Assembly (NCBI RefSeq): GCF_048128805.1
Contig: NC_135997.1
Location: 13,699,116-13,763,115, forward strand
DNA length: 64,000 nucleotides
From: Centroberyx gerrardi
Lineage: Eukaryota > Chordata > Actinopteri > Beryciformes > Berycidae
Direction: 5' to 3'
The position numbers and the translations under genes were made by a program. Below, one piece after another: positions 36,321 to 50,429 of this stretch; positions within the stretch are counted from its first letter, which is position 1, and each line of letters starts with the position of its first letter. The notes under the pieces are model-generated. The model had not been told where the DNA came from and did no database searches. It worked only from the letters and a program-made list of their open reading frames with translations.

Positions 36321-36731
36321 ACTTAAATATGGCGTGACATTATGACGGTTTTACTGACCAGATGTTCCAGTCATTCATATCCAAGTGGTGCAGATTGTAC
36401 TTTATAAGATACCGGTATAATTGTGTAACGTATTGTCCAATTTATTCATGTTGGATTTGTTTGGTAACTTTTCATGTACTGTTGTTCTTTTCTGTCATTT
36501 ATATCTTGTGTGTACTATCTTTGCACTATTTGGGTTTTTACATGTATTTCACTATAAGTCTCTATCTACCTATAATATCAGGTGACCTGCCAGGTGACCC
36601 CCTCTCTAACAGGTATTTGTAAGGTGCGTTTCTGTATGCACTCATGTCTAAAGGAGAGCATACGCTTGAAACGTCACATGTGGTGGTAATAAACACCATT
36701 GGAGTCATTTCTAGTGCGCAGACTCTATCTT
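36321..36731 (+). repeat. Right inverted terminal repeat of the Penelope-like element
   Basis: Begins ACTTAAATATGGCGTGAC and ends GCGCAGACTCTATCTT. It is complementary to 34299-34708 throughout, at a similar length (411 against 410 bp). The retained ATAC loop near 36660 is missing from the left copy. Confidence 0.85.
36643..36680 (+). ncRNA. Hammerhead-ribozyme-like motif, right repeat
   Basis: Order of parts: CATGT (stem I), a core reading CTAAAGG (consensus CTGANGA, two changes), a stem II hairpin GAGC-ATAC-GCTT, then GAAA, then C and GTC, then ACATG, which pairs perfectly with CATGT. The stem III is minimal, as known for hammerheads of Penelope-like elements. The damaged core box suggests that it no longer cleaves. 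Confidence 0.5.
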
Positions 36732-38812
36732 GCTATAATTGACTGTTTTTCTGTCCAGCACCTAGTATTAGTTTGGATGTGCGTGCTTTTGTGTATTTCT
36801 GAAAATTACATACCCAAAATAAAATAATTACTGTTCTTGAACCTCTGTGACTACAGGCATAATCTTGGTCTTTCCTGAAAGGTAAGCCTTGGGAGTTTGT
36901 TCTCCAAATGTCAGAATTACCCTAAGCATTATTGAAACAGGAACAGAAGCTCAAAGTGGAAATTTTAGGTTTTTTCTCACATAAAAGAAAAAATATTTTT
37001 TGAGTGTAAACAGCTGCCACATACCTGACCGAATCCTTGTTCAAAGTTTACAACAACACCAGCAAATATGAGCATTTGGCAATGTTTTTTCTAAAGTAAT
37101 GTGTTGGTGGGTCTTCAAAGGCCATTTGGAGACTCCAAAAGGACACTTGGTAACAAAATGACATTATGGGTCTTTATGAGCTGTACAAGACTATGTATTG
37201 ACAATATATTTTTGTATATTTCAATAAAAACACACCAAAAATGAAAAAAAAAAAGTTTATTTTATTTTAGAATGTGTTTCTTGTCACCTCTCCTAGGGCC
37301 CTTAAACGTTTAGGGATGGCCCAGATAATGAGGAACTGATTCCAGAAAAATACCAAGTATCTCAGAAAAAGTATTAATTCCTATCAAGGCACGAGGACCT
37401 GTGTTTGTGCTTTAAATGAATCACCCTCTATGTCTCAATCAACCACTTAGTCATTTCTCAGTGTGTTGTCACAATGACTGTTAATTAATTCCAGAATGTT
37501 GACACTTTCATTGGAAAACCTAAGAAGGAAGTTTAAGAAGTTGGGTCAACAGTTTAAAGCTGGGACTTAGCTCTAACCCTAACCTTTGGATTTGGTGGAC
37601 CTAAATACAGTAAGCTATCATACTGGCCTCCTTTTGGCTGTATTCAGCCAAAAGAATAGGTTATTACGTTTTCTCCAGACAAATTCCAAAACTGAAATAA
37701 ACGCTGTTCTCCAATAGGTCAATAGGTCAAACCACCTGAACAATCTTTCAAAAAACACTTTCCAGTCATTGAAAATATAGCCTGAAATTAATTGAAATAT
37801 CTTTATCCATCAGCCTGGATGATACTGCTTCATGAGGAAACCTTGCCATAAATGTAGCGCTAAAAGCAGCATAATGCTGTTCCACATTTACCCCCTTTTT
37901 TTCATTTACCGTCAGAACAGGTCATCTGGTTTACTCATTCATAAGTTACTAATTCATCACCACGACAGACAAATCCCCTCTTAATGTTTAACTATGTTGC
38001 TGTCACAGCAAATAGGCCTACAGCACAAAGACAAATCTGCACAGTGGCAGAGCCTACTGCTCCAGATATGCATGGATTTTAAATATTTTCACATAATAAA
38101 TTAGTGCCAAAGTAACTAACCAGACAAGTGGCTGGTTGGCTCCCAGCAAGCTATTTGATGTGCTCAGTCGCTAGTGCTGTTAAATGTCTCCTCAGGAATT
38201 ATTTCTTGAATCCTTACAATCAAATCTAGAAGCATCGGAATAGGCTACTGCTAACTTTACTCTCCTGTCACACGAGATTTACATGTTATGATCTGTTTTA
38301 TTGTTTCATGTTCCATTTAGAAAAATATATACTTTAATAAAACCTCATAGCATGGTCAGATTAAAAATCACACCTTTAATCCAGCTAACAAATATCGGCC
38401 TCAATAATGTAAACAATTAATTAGTACTACAGGAAATAATAATGTCCCTCGGTGGTGACATTGTCCAAAGGATCAGCTACAGCCATGTTTTCTGTGCCAA
38501 CAAATGAGAAAACAAGGCAACTGTGGTTTCGTTTACGTCAGCCAGCTTTTGTGATGTCATAGAAAATGAGTGGACTTCTGGTGTCTGGTTTCACAAGGTT
38601 CTTGCTGTGTGAATGTTACACTAGTCCCCCCTTCACAATTGTTATTTTATTAAACCACAATAAAATGGCCATCCCAAAATGTAGGCAGAATACATAGAAT
38701 ACTTTTGATCATCAAAGAACAACAAAAATATGATTACATGTGGTTCCAGTAAGGTATTGTAGCTATAGCTGGTTAAAATAGCAGACAAAGAAAAGAGAAC
38801 TGATACCCATGA
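36732..38812. other. Gene-free spacer before the ferritin gene
   Basis: AT-rich sequence without a supported gene, RNA or named repeat. Open frames are short. Confidence 0.5.
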
Positions 38813-38818
38813 CCTAAC

Positions 38819-39166
38819 TACGGAAGCGTAATGCATTCACTTGAGAAAAAAAAAATTGCCCTGTTTTTCGGAATTAACGAGATAATTATCTCAGAAAAAC
38901 AGAGCAGAATTTAAATTTTTTTTTTTTTTAAATGCTCCGTTTTTCTGAATTAACAAGATAATTATCTCAGAAGTCTGAGAAAAGGTTTAATGGAAAAAAA
39001 AAATCTGCTCTGTTTTTCTGAATTAACAAGATAATTATCTCGTTAAGTCAGAAAAACAGCATTTAAAAAAAAACCTTCTGCTCTGTTTTTCTGAGATAAT
39101 TATCTCGTTAATTCAGAAAAACAGGGCAAATTTTTTTTTCTCAAGTGAATGCATTACGCTTCCGTA
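38819..39166. mobile_element. Foldback element made of repeated palindromes, with target duplication
   Basis: The 348-bp element starts TACGGAAGCGTAATGCATTC and ends with the exact reverse complement. The outer inverted repeats extend through a poly-A/poly-T stretch to a GCCCTGTTTTTC block. Inside are four copies of a unit with CTGTTTTTCTGAATTAAC and the self-complementary core GATAATTATC, in alternating orientation. It is bordered by a direct 6-bp duplication, CCTAAC (38813-38818 and 39167-39172). There is no coding capacity. Its right edge is about 180 bp upstream of the ferritin first exon. Confidence 0.85.
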
Positions 39167-39172
39167 CCTAAC

Positions 39173-39693
39173 AGCTGTATTTCTTAAAAAACTTTTTTTT
39201 CTAAGCTGTTTTAATACAGCCTCTCATTTATCATGGGGAGCTGCATTCTGCCTTCTTGTCTATGCAAATGTTGCCGTTGTGATTGGTGGTGCAGCTCGCG
39301 CAGTCCCTCCCTCTTCTCTTCCCACTTGTCGACGTCATGTTCCATTCCAGTTAGCTCTCGACGTTGTGGCCCGTAGTTTACAGTCTATCGCCTCGTCAAC
39401 GGACAGTGAAGGTTACCTGCTTCAACAGTGCTTGAACGGCAACCTTTCTACTGTCTAGAAACACCACCGGACAAATCGCTTTGATCATCTAGACATCCAT
39501 CACCATCGAGACTATAATTCCAGTTACCAAAACGCGTGCGTTGCTGTCGTACATCGCTTTACCTTTACCACCGAACCACCGTTAGCGTGCTAGCTATTGC
39601 TTTTGCTAACAACGCAAGCCAATTGCATAAGAGGCTAAGCGATTCGACCAGCTCTTCGACCTCTGGACTAGAAGACTTGCCACTGATTTTTTG
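39173..39693 (+). other. fth1: Ferritin promoter region and 5'UTR exon 1
   Basis: A GC-richer block with pyrimidine tracts (CCCTCCCTCTTCTCTTCCC, 39304-39322) and a CRE-like TCGACGTCATG (39330-39340). The first exon includes the iron-responsive element and ends at 39693 (TTTTTTG then GTAAGA). The transcription start is probably between about 39340 and 39400 but is not fixed. The exon joins the acceptor at 40419/40420, four bases before the start codon. Confidence 0.65.
39411..39444 (+). promoter_or_regulatory. Iron-responsive element in ferritin 5'UTR
   Basis: The upper stem TTCAA/TTGAA closes a CAGTGC loop. Below it is the unpaired C of CCTGC, and a lower stem ends in GGTT/AACC. This is the canonical ferritin element, nearly identical to that of mammalian ferritin H mRNA. 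Iron-regulatory proteins IRP1/IRP2 bind it when iron is low and block translation. Confidence 0.97.
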
Positions 39694-40309
39694 GTAAGAA
39701 TAATTTGTAATTTCTCAATTTTCCTTAGCCACCACCAGTAAATGTGTACCGGGGCGGGCGGCCTTACGTCAACGCGTTATGGGAGATTGTTCTCTGAAAA
39801 TGTTCGTCAGTTGTAACGTTAGCTTGATTGTTTACTTTCTTACCGCCCTGTCTTTGGCTGTCCCTCCAGTCTCTGGCGTCCTTCCAATCCCATGTACGCC
39901 AAAGACCAACCATGTATCTGTAAAAAGCAGTGAAAATTTTGTTCGCGTGTTGTTTATGTTTACGATAATTAAGTTACCTAAAACGTAGTATCCACTTTTT
40001 AGAGAGCGGTATATTAGTTCGATTCCCGTGTTAATTCAACCGTATTCGAACCATAGCTGCTATAAATGACAACTGTACGTTATTTTTTTACTGGTAATTG
40101 TATGATTTTAACTTCCTTACTGGGTCTTTGCCTTGTATAACGTTACCATAATGTAGGCTAAGCATGCACCGTGTTCATAATGACTCATCACACAAATAGA
40201 CATTTTGTAACTTTGTGTCAACACTGCGGAATGGTGTGGTGCAATATGCTAAATGTGATGGCAAACTTAATAAGGTAATAAACTTAATAAGATAAAGGTT
40301 AGTTTATGA

Positions 40310-44247
<3,938 letters not shown>

Positions 44248-44600
44248 ATCCGTCCAAATCATGTTGAAGATGTATTCTATATATTTATATCTGTATCTTG
44301 CTTCCTAGTCTATCTGTAAAAGATGAGTATATAATATCTGGTACCTGCAAATCATCTAAACCGCTCATATTACTCTCTGCTCCTCTAGTTTCAGGCATTT
44401 TTCCCATTGTCCCCTAGCTTTCATATGCCTTATTACAGTTAGTTCTCCAAGCCGCTGTTCTCAGAGCTGTGAGTCATTACATTCAAAGCCCCCTCTTTCA
44501 CTTCTCTTTACTCTGTCAACTGTGTTCCTATCATTACCATTGCTATGTTTTGTCAGGAGTTTTCAAACCAAATAAATCGAACCCTCTGGATTCTGATTCG
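44248..44600 (+). other. fth1: Ferritin 3'UTR
   Basis: Non-coding sequence after the stop with AATAAA at 44571-44576, giving a 3'UTR of about 340 bases. Confidence 0.75.
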
Positions 44601-45604
44601 TCTCTGTCATTTTTGTGTATTGTCTCAATGTAAAAACATGAAAAAAAATTTGAGTGGTTTAGTTTTGGCTCAATAGCTGAAATGGAGCCAAACTCATGCA
44701 CTGACAAAAATAGATTATACATTATAGGACATGACTACATGAACTTTATCATCTTTAATGAAACGTTCACCATTAAAGAAAATACAGCGGGCACTGAGGA
44801 ACAAGTTGTGATATGTATTCAACAATTCTGAAACAATTTGCACAGTAGAAGTCCCCGTAGTTTCATTTCCTGGAAGTCTGGTTTCGATGAGCAGGGAGAA
44901 CAGAAATTAGCAGCCAGCTGTTGCCTTAGCTAGTAAACATGCAACCATAATTTCAAGTCCCAATTTTGGTTTGTGCAGAAAATGAGCAAAGTGAGAGCTC
45001 TGTGGTTCCTCTTCCATAAAGCTTCTTTGTTCCATTTTTAGTAGAGTGTTCAGTAGAGTGTTCTTCACAGTGAAAACATTTATAAAGCACTGACTGTTGT
45101 AAAGGTAGGCAGAAAATTGTTTATGGTTTTGATGGTCTCTCAGAAAGTCCCCCAAAACTCCATCATTTTGCAGCTGGTTAGTACTGAATTGCAAAACAAG
45201 ACAGCTTAGCGTAGGACTGCAACTAAGGTGCAATGTTTTTTTTTTACTTCACATCATCTACTGTTAACTACAAAAGTAAAGACAACGGCAACATGTTACT
45301 GAAACAGTACTCCACCTTGAGAAATTCCCTTATTTGGTGTTTTTTTGATGGTGGTGGCATAAGCATTGCAGACAGTGCCTCTAACTAGACTGAAAAATTA
45401 TCTGCCAATTATCTTCATTCTTTTACATTGTTTTAATAAAAAAATTAGCAATTACCTTTGTGTAGAGGACAGATACTCTGGGTTAAGAGAGAAACCATGC
45501 ACAGCAATACAGAGTGAACCATCCTAACAGGCTGAGAGAGTGAAAGTAATAAGGCCATTTTATATGTTCATCACCATGTTACACACTATGGTGACTGTTG
45601 TACA
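44601..45604. other. Spacer between ferritin and the saa repeat units
   Basis: No gene is supported. The last part (about 45390-45520, with TTTGTGTAGAGGACAGATACTC) is related to 47490-47640, which suggests it is the start of the locally duplicated saa unit. Confidence 0.45.
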
Positions 45605-46300
45605 TCCAAAAGAAGAAGAAATACAAGTACAAGGATATACATGTGTTGTTTTTTTTTTTTTTAAGGTGTTAAAGGATAAGGCTGGTGTTTTTTTAATGCA
45701 TTGCTTACCGTCAACAAATCCTATGAAAATAACAAAATCAACAATGCGTTTGCTCGACTCCCGTTACTTTCTGACTTCCCACGTATCGTTTTTAGCCGGC
45801 AACCCGGAAGTCATTGGCTCCAATTGTAAGCTAAAAACCTTGAAATACAGCTCACAAAGACATAGTTTCAATTTTAAAAATCGCTAGCTGTTACCACGAA
45901 AAGTCAGGCTGTTGTAGTTATTACCAAATCGAATTCTTCGAAACAAATTCTTCATTACGACGGGGACTATTTTCGGTGCTACGGAACTATTTTCGGTGCA
46001 CCCGGTGCATCGTAATGATGAAATATGTTGCCCAGAGCAACGGCATGGCTCTTTGACGTGTTTTTAATCGTTTTTTTAATACAATGGAGTTCTATGGCTG
46101 CTGGGACATGGCTTCATTGGGCACCGGCTACATGGACGAGATTTGCTGGCAAAACAAAATCATTGCTGATTTTGTTATTTTCATAGGATTTGTTGACGGT
46201 AAGCAATGCATTAAAAAACACCAGCCTTATCCTTTAACACCTTAAAAAAAAAAAAAAAAGACATGTATATCCTTGTACTTGTATTTCTTCTTCTTTTGGA
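45605..46300. mobile_element. Element with about 145-bp inverted repeats in saa unit A
   Basis: The left arm (45605 to about 45748) and right arm (about 46158 to 46300) are nearly perfect inverted copies. They include TTAAAGGATAAGGCTGGTG and the GCATTGCTTACCGTCAAC block. The middle (about 410 bp) is unique and has no long frame. The corresponding site in the second saa unit (after 47640) lacks it. TTAAAGGATAAGGC is probably the transposon's own end, with the outer 45 bp duplicated by inversion. It is a MITE-like element. Confidence 0.8.
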
Positions 46301-46629
46301 ATACTGTAGATCTACAGGAAATCCAATACTGAAGTGATTGTCTTCCACGATTGTATACTAATAAACTAACTAGACTGTTTGAAGCTCAATCATCTGCTAT
46401 CCACACTTCCACACAAGTTTAAGCAAAGCACCACAATCTGAACTGTTTTTTCTTCTTCTGTGCAGGAACATTTACAGATTTTTGCGACTTCCCTCAATCA
46501 GTAGACTTTTTTTTTTTTTCTAAACAAAGACCTGTTCATTTTGAGGACTTGCTATTTAGTGGGCTTTAAAGAAGTGAAGTAGTAATCAGTGGTCTTCCTA
46601 TTGAGCATTGTAAGTAAGAGTTTCTAAAC

Positions 46630-47240
46630 AGTAACACAAACTCACAACTTCTGAGAGCAACATGTTCTGTCCTCCGTCACTGCGTATTTCCCCAGATTTT
46701 GTTTTGATTACTTCACGGCTCCAGACATTGATGGTAATGGGAGAGCTCCCTCTGGTGGAAATCCTGAATACATGAGATAAGAGTGCAACAACAACAAAAA
46801 CAACCACAGCAATACCAACAACATCATCAACAACAATAATAATAACAATAATAATAATTTCCGATTTTTATAAAGCACTTTTCTTGACAAAATTACAAAG
46901 TAAGTAAGTAAGTAAGGTTTTGGCAGGCAAGTTTAATTGGGCAGGCTGTTCCAAAGTTTAGGTTGTTCCAAATGATGGTGCAGCCTCTAGCACCCATGCA
47001 CTTTCTTTGTTTACATGAGTCTACTGCAGTGTCTTTTATTGTTGTGTTTTTATTACTGCAGTTGAACACCCAAGGAATTTCCTGAAACATTTCTGCCTGA
47101 GATTTTAACCCCTCCTCACGTAGTGGCATTTCCATGATGTGGAAATTCCACATCCCAACTCTTTCCAGGACAGTATATAAGAGGAGTCCCATTAGCAGAT
47201 TCCTGACAAGATATTCCGGGATCCAGTCAAACCTGTAAGG
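46630..47240 (+). repeat. saa upstream block, copy A
   Basis: Shares ordered blocks with copy B (48250-48334 and 49610-50280): GAGAGCAA.ATGTT, GGCTCCAGACAT, GGTAATGGGAGAGC, ACTGCAGTTGAAC, CATCCCAACTCTTTCCAGGA and GATCCAGTCAAACCTGTAAG. It holds the intact promoter, while no saa coding exon follows before the next unit begins near 47490. A run of AAC/AAT trinucleotides lies at about 46785-46860. Confidence 0.8.
47136..47234 (+). promoter_or_regulatory. Distal saa promoter and candidate non-coding exon 1A
   Basis: A TATA box (TATATAA, 47174-47180) lies 25 bases downstream of a palindromic kappaB-like site, GATGTGGAAATTCCACATC (47136-47154). A donor (AACCT then GTAAGG) follows at 47234/47235. 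A start about 30 bases after the TATA box would give a leader exon of about 30 bases, as in mammalian SAA genes, whose first exon is short and untranslated and whose promoter carries NF-kappaB and C/EBP sites. The next coding exon with a free acceptor is 3.2 kb downstream (50418). Confidence 0.6.
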
Positions 47241-48249
47241 CTTACTCTGAACTCTTCAGAGTCTCGTCTCATCTACAGTTCTGAAGGACTTCAACTCTAT
47301 ATACCATTTACCTCAGCCTCACATCACCTAGTGGGAATTACAAAAAAAAAAAGAAAACCACAACATATTTCAAGATTATTGTAATGCTGCTATTGAATTC
47401 TGATTATTATACATACCTAACCCTATTCCAGCATGAGAAATTTCATTGGTGATAGTGGAAGTAAACGCATCACAGCTAAACTGATAAAGACTCATCTACT
47501 AAGATTCATTTTTTACATTGTGTTTTAATTTTAAAACAAGTAATTATATTTGTGTAGAGTACTCAAGAGGATTCCAGAGAGATACTCTGGGATTCAAGAA
47601 AAACAAACACAACACTGCAAGGTGAAATATTTGCAAGCAGATTGAGATTTCAACAATGTGGGGTCTTAAAGGCCGATAAAAATATACAGTATTTGTATTG
47701 ATGCAATAGCCAATATTTTTTCCTGATGTTTAAAATGTTAAAATTGTACCATTTTCATGCCAACAAATTACAAGTAGGCTACACAGTGTTTACCATCATC
47801 ATTTTATTCTTTGCAAGGTGGAAAAGCCTGAAACAGCATTTAGAACATCATGGGAAACTAAAACTAAAACTGTAACCCAACACTAATGAAGGGTGGCAGA
47901 CTTTCCTGCACCACCTATTCAATGGCAGCAAAACTCTGGGATTCATTAGGCCTTTAAATGAAGGATAAATTAACAAAAATAAAAAAATAGAATGTGCAAA
48001 GAAAACAAACTTTTCTTGCAGGTTTTATAGCCTGTTTTCATGTAGCTGTGGTCATATCGCTATGGTGGACATTTGATATTTAATAAAAAGGCAATATTTT
48101 CTAACCCTAGTTGTGACCTCTGAGAAATTACAACTTTTCTGTTTAGTGACCAATATGTGGGTTTCCCATAGGACAACTTGTCCATTTTACAGTAAGAGTA
48201 GCTTGGTTTTTGCTTCAGTTTCAAAAGAAAAAATAAAATAAACATGCTC
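47241..48249. other. Spacer within saa units A and B
   Basis: No saa exon or other gene was recognised. The 47490-47640 part aligns with 45390-45520 and marks the start of unit B. Its absence of coding exons means that unit A has no coding part of its own. Confidence 0.5.
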
Positions 48250-48334
48250 CTTGTGAGAGCAATATGTTGTGTCTTCTGTCACTGTGTATTTCCCCTGATT
48301 TTGTAATCCCAAGTTTTTGTTTAGATTGGTTCAG

Positions 48335-49609
48335 GGGCCTATACTACGAAGCAAGTTCAACACAATTCAGGGTATGTTTGAGTTAGCCGGCTTCACTAAA
48401 CCTAACATTGGCGATCCTGATAACCGGTCTCACGTAGCTGGTTATCAACTGGCTCTGTCAACCCAGGATTTACCTATCCAGCTATGAGCGCGTTCACATG
48501 AAAGAGGCGGGGTTTGTAACAAATAGCCAATCACATGCAACAGACAGATCCAGATCAGACAATTCGGATAAGATAAAATGAAACTACTGATCCCCGTGGG
48601 GAAATTAGATAGTTGTGCAGCAAAAGTAATATGATTCAGTGGGGAAAAGGACATTGAATATAAGCGCAAAACTATAAAAATAAGTAATAGCCTAAAAATA
48701 GGCGAAAATAATAAAATAGGCTAATCAAACAATAAAAGCCATAAACAATAGACCTAATTATAGGATGATATAAGCCCTAATATTTCCTGCTGACATTTTC
48801 AACACATGGGTATCGGAAAGAAATGGATAGCTACTAACATTGGGTTCTTCTCTCAAGAAGAACAAAGTCTTATAATGAATAACTGTCAGCATTACAAAAC
48901 ATAACCGCGAAAAGTAAGTTGTTTCTGCTTCCAAGGCTAGAGAGGATTACTGGAGGAACTGCCCCGTCACTAGGACACAGTGGGCATATTTTTCATTGAT
49001 AAAATAGTTTGTGGACACATTGAGGCTGTAAAAAGATTGTCTATTCATAAAGTCGGCCTCATGTTCTTCGGGGCTGCGGTAATGGAATATGAATAGCCGA
49101 CATTGAACCAAACACTGTTGGAAACAAATTAAATAAAGTCAGCGCAATTAATATATGCAACAGTAACTTTAATCCATCAATAATATGGTCAATTAAGTAG
49201 CCTACCTGCTATATCTCCGATATAATAAGTTATCATGGAAAACAACGTGATTCTACTGGTCTGTAAACACGTCGCCCTGCGAACAGCACTTCTTGCTGTC
49301 TGTTCATTCAAAAATAACAGGTTTCAGTTTTTTATTGGGATTTTCATTTGTATATTTGTCCATATCGGGATCCTGTAGGAATGGTGACTCCCTGTTTCCA
49401 GAGAGCTGATTGGTCAGAAGGCGGGCCTTTCATACGTTTTGATCCGATACCCTGAACTGAACCTGCTCCGGAGCAGGTTAGCCGTGCAGCATAAGTTACC
49501 ATGGTGATCTACCCCGGTTAAAAGTGAACCACCTTCGTGAGACCGAAAAGCCAGGGTTAAACCCAAAGCTAGCTCGCTAACCCCAAATCCTGCTTCGTAG
49601 TATAGGCCC
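48335..49609. mobile_element. Non-autonomous DNA transposon, 3-bp target duplication
   Basis: The 1,275-bp element has exact 19-bp inverted ends (GGGCCTATACTACGAAGCA) and degenerate inner repeats with GGTCTCACG and CAGGGTAT motifs. It is flanked by CAG on both sides. The empty site is preserved in copy C (CATCAGGGCTCCAGACATG, from 53029) and, with one change, in copy A, which fixes the borders. A 3-bp duplication and GG termini fit the PIF/Harbinger superfamily. No transposase frame was found. Confidence 0.88.
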
Positions 49610-49628
49610 CAGGGCTCCAGACATGTTG

Positions 49629-49729
49629 CTGGTAATGGGAGAGCCCCCTCTACTGGAGATCTTCAAAACACTTGTTCTATTATCTAATGTTTTGAAGATC
49701 TCCAGTAGAGGGGGCTCTCCCATTACCAG
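49629..49729. repeat. Perfect 42-bp inverted repeat with 17-base loop
   Basis: Arms 49629-49670 and 49688-49729 are exact reverse complements (left arm starts CTGGTAATGGGAGAGCCCCC and ends CTTCAAAACA). The left arm belongs to the saa upstream block; copies A and C have only that arm. The right arm is therefore a local inverted duplication in copy B. Confidence 0.97.
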
Positions 49730-50162
49730 TAGTTTTTTTTTTTTTGTAATGCACTTTTCTTGGCAAATTATTGTAAAATGCAAGCAATTAAAAGTTAGCA
49801 ATCAAATGCAAGTGCATTTAAATGAGTTTTCTATTTGGTCTTAGATAAGGATACAGATGAGGAGATAAAATAAGAGAGTTTACAGGGACAGGTAGTTCCA
49901 AAGTTTGGAAGTCAAATGATCAGAAATCATGTGGAGACTGACAGCACTGAATACATTTGGGTAGTGCAAATGATTAATGAGGCCAGGACTGTGAAAATGG
50001 TAAGCCTATTTCTGATGATCAGTGGCAAGCAATCTCTTGCCCCCATGATGTTTACATAAATCCACTGACGTGTCGACCCTTTTCTTATCACTGCAGTTGA
50101 ACAAGAATATCCTGAAACATTTGTTGTTGAAATTTCTGTTTTTTTAAGCCCTCACAGCTAGT

Positions 50163-50272
50163 GGAATTTCCATCATCTAGAAACCTCACATCCCAACTCT
50201 TTCCAGGATAGTAAGAGGAGTCAGATTAGCAAAGTCCTAAGTGACAAGATACTCCAGGATCCAGTCAAACCT
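50163..50272 (+). promoter_or_regulatory. Proximal saa promoter copy and candidate exon 1B
   Basis: Matches the distal copy, but the TATA box is lost: the TATATAAGAGG of copy A corresponds to a shorter TAGTAAGAGG here (about 50209-50218). The palindromic kappaB site is also changed, while a different kappaB-like GGAATTTCC survives at 50163-50171. The exon-end donor (AAACCT then GTAAGG, 50272/50273) is intact, 145 bases before the acceptor at 50417/50418. It may be a weak or dead promoter, or a TATA-less one. Confidence 0.5.
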
Positions 50273-50429
50273 GTAAGGCTTACTCTAAACTCTGCACGAG
50301 CAGCAAATTAACTTTTAATTGTTATTGGTAATGAGGAATGAAGGGCATAAGCATATGTACATAGTTTTTACAGTTTTCATTTAGAATTCAAGTTGCTTAT
50401 TGTTTTTTCCCTTTTAGACATCTACAACC

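Larger units (their letters stand above)
34299..36731 (+). mobile_element. Degenerate Penelope-like retroelement with inverted terminal repeats
   Basis: A 2.4-kb unit with inverted repeats of about 410 bp (34299-34708 and 36321-36731) around a 1.6-kb core. The core encodes remnants of a reverse transcriptase and, at its 3' end, a GIY-YIG endonuclease, the layout of Penelope-like elements of vertebrates (Neptune/Poseidon type). These elements are known to carry long terminal repeats in direct or inverted orientation and hammerhead ribozyme motifs within them; both are seen here. Most of the reverse transcriptase is missing, and the remainder has frameshifts. No target duplication was identified. 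Confidence 0.85.
48250..50285 (+). repeat. saa upstream block, copy B, split by a transposon
   Basis: The left part 48250-48334 and right part 49610-50285 together align with copy A. The transposon at 48335-49609 interrupts it. This copy lies directly before the saa coding exons. The block ends with GATCCAGTCAAACCTGTAAG, as copy A does. Confidence 0.8.
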
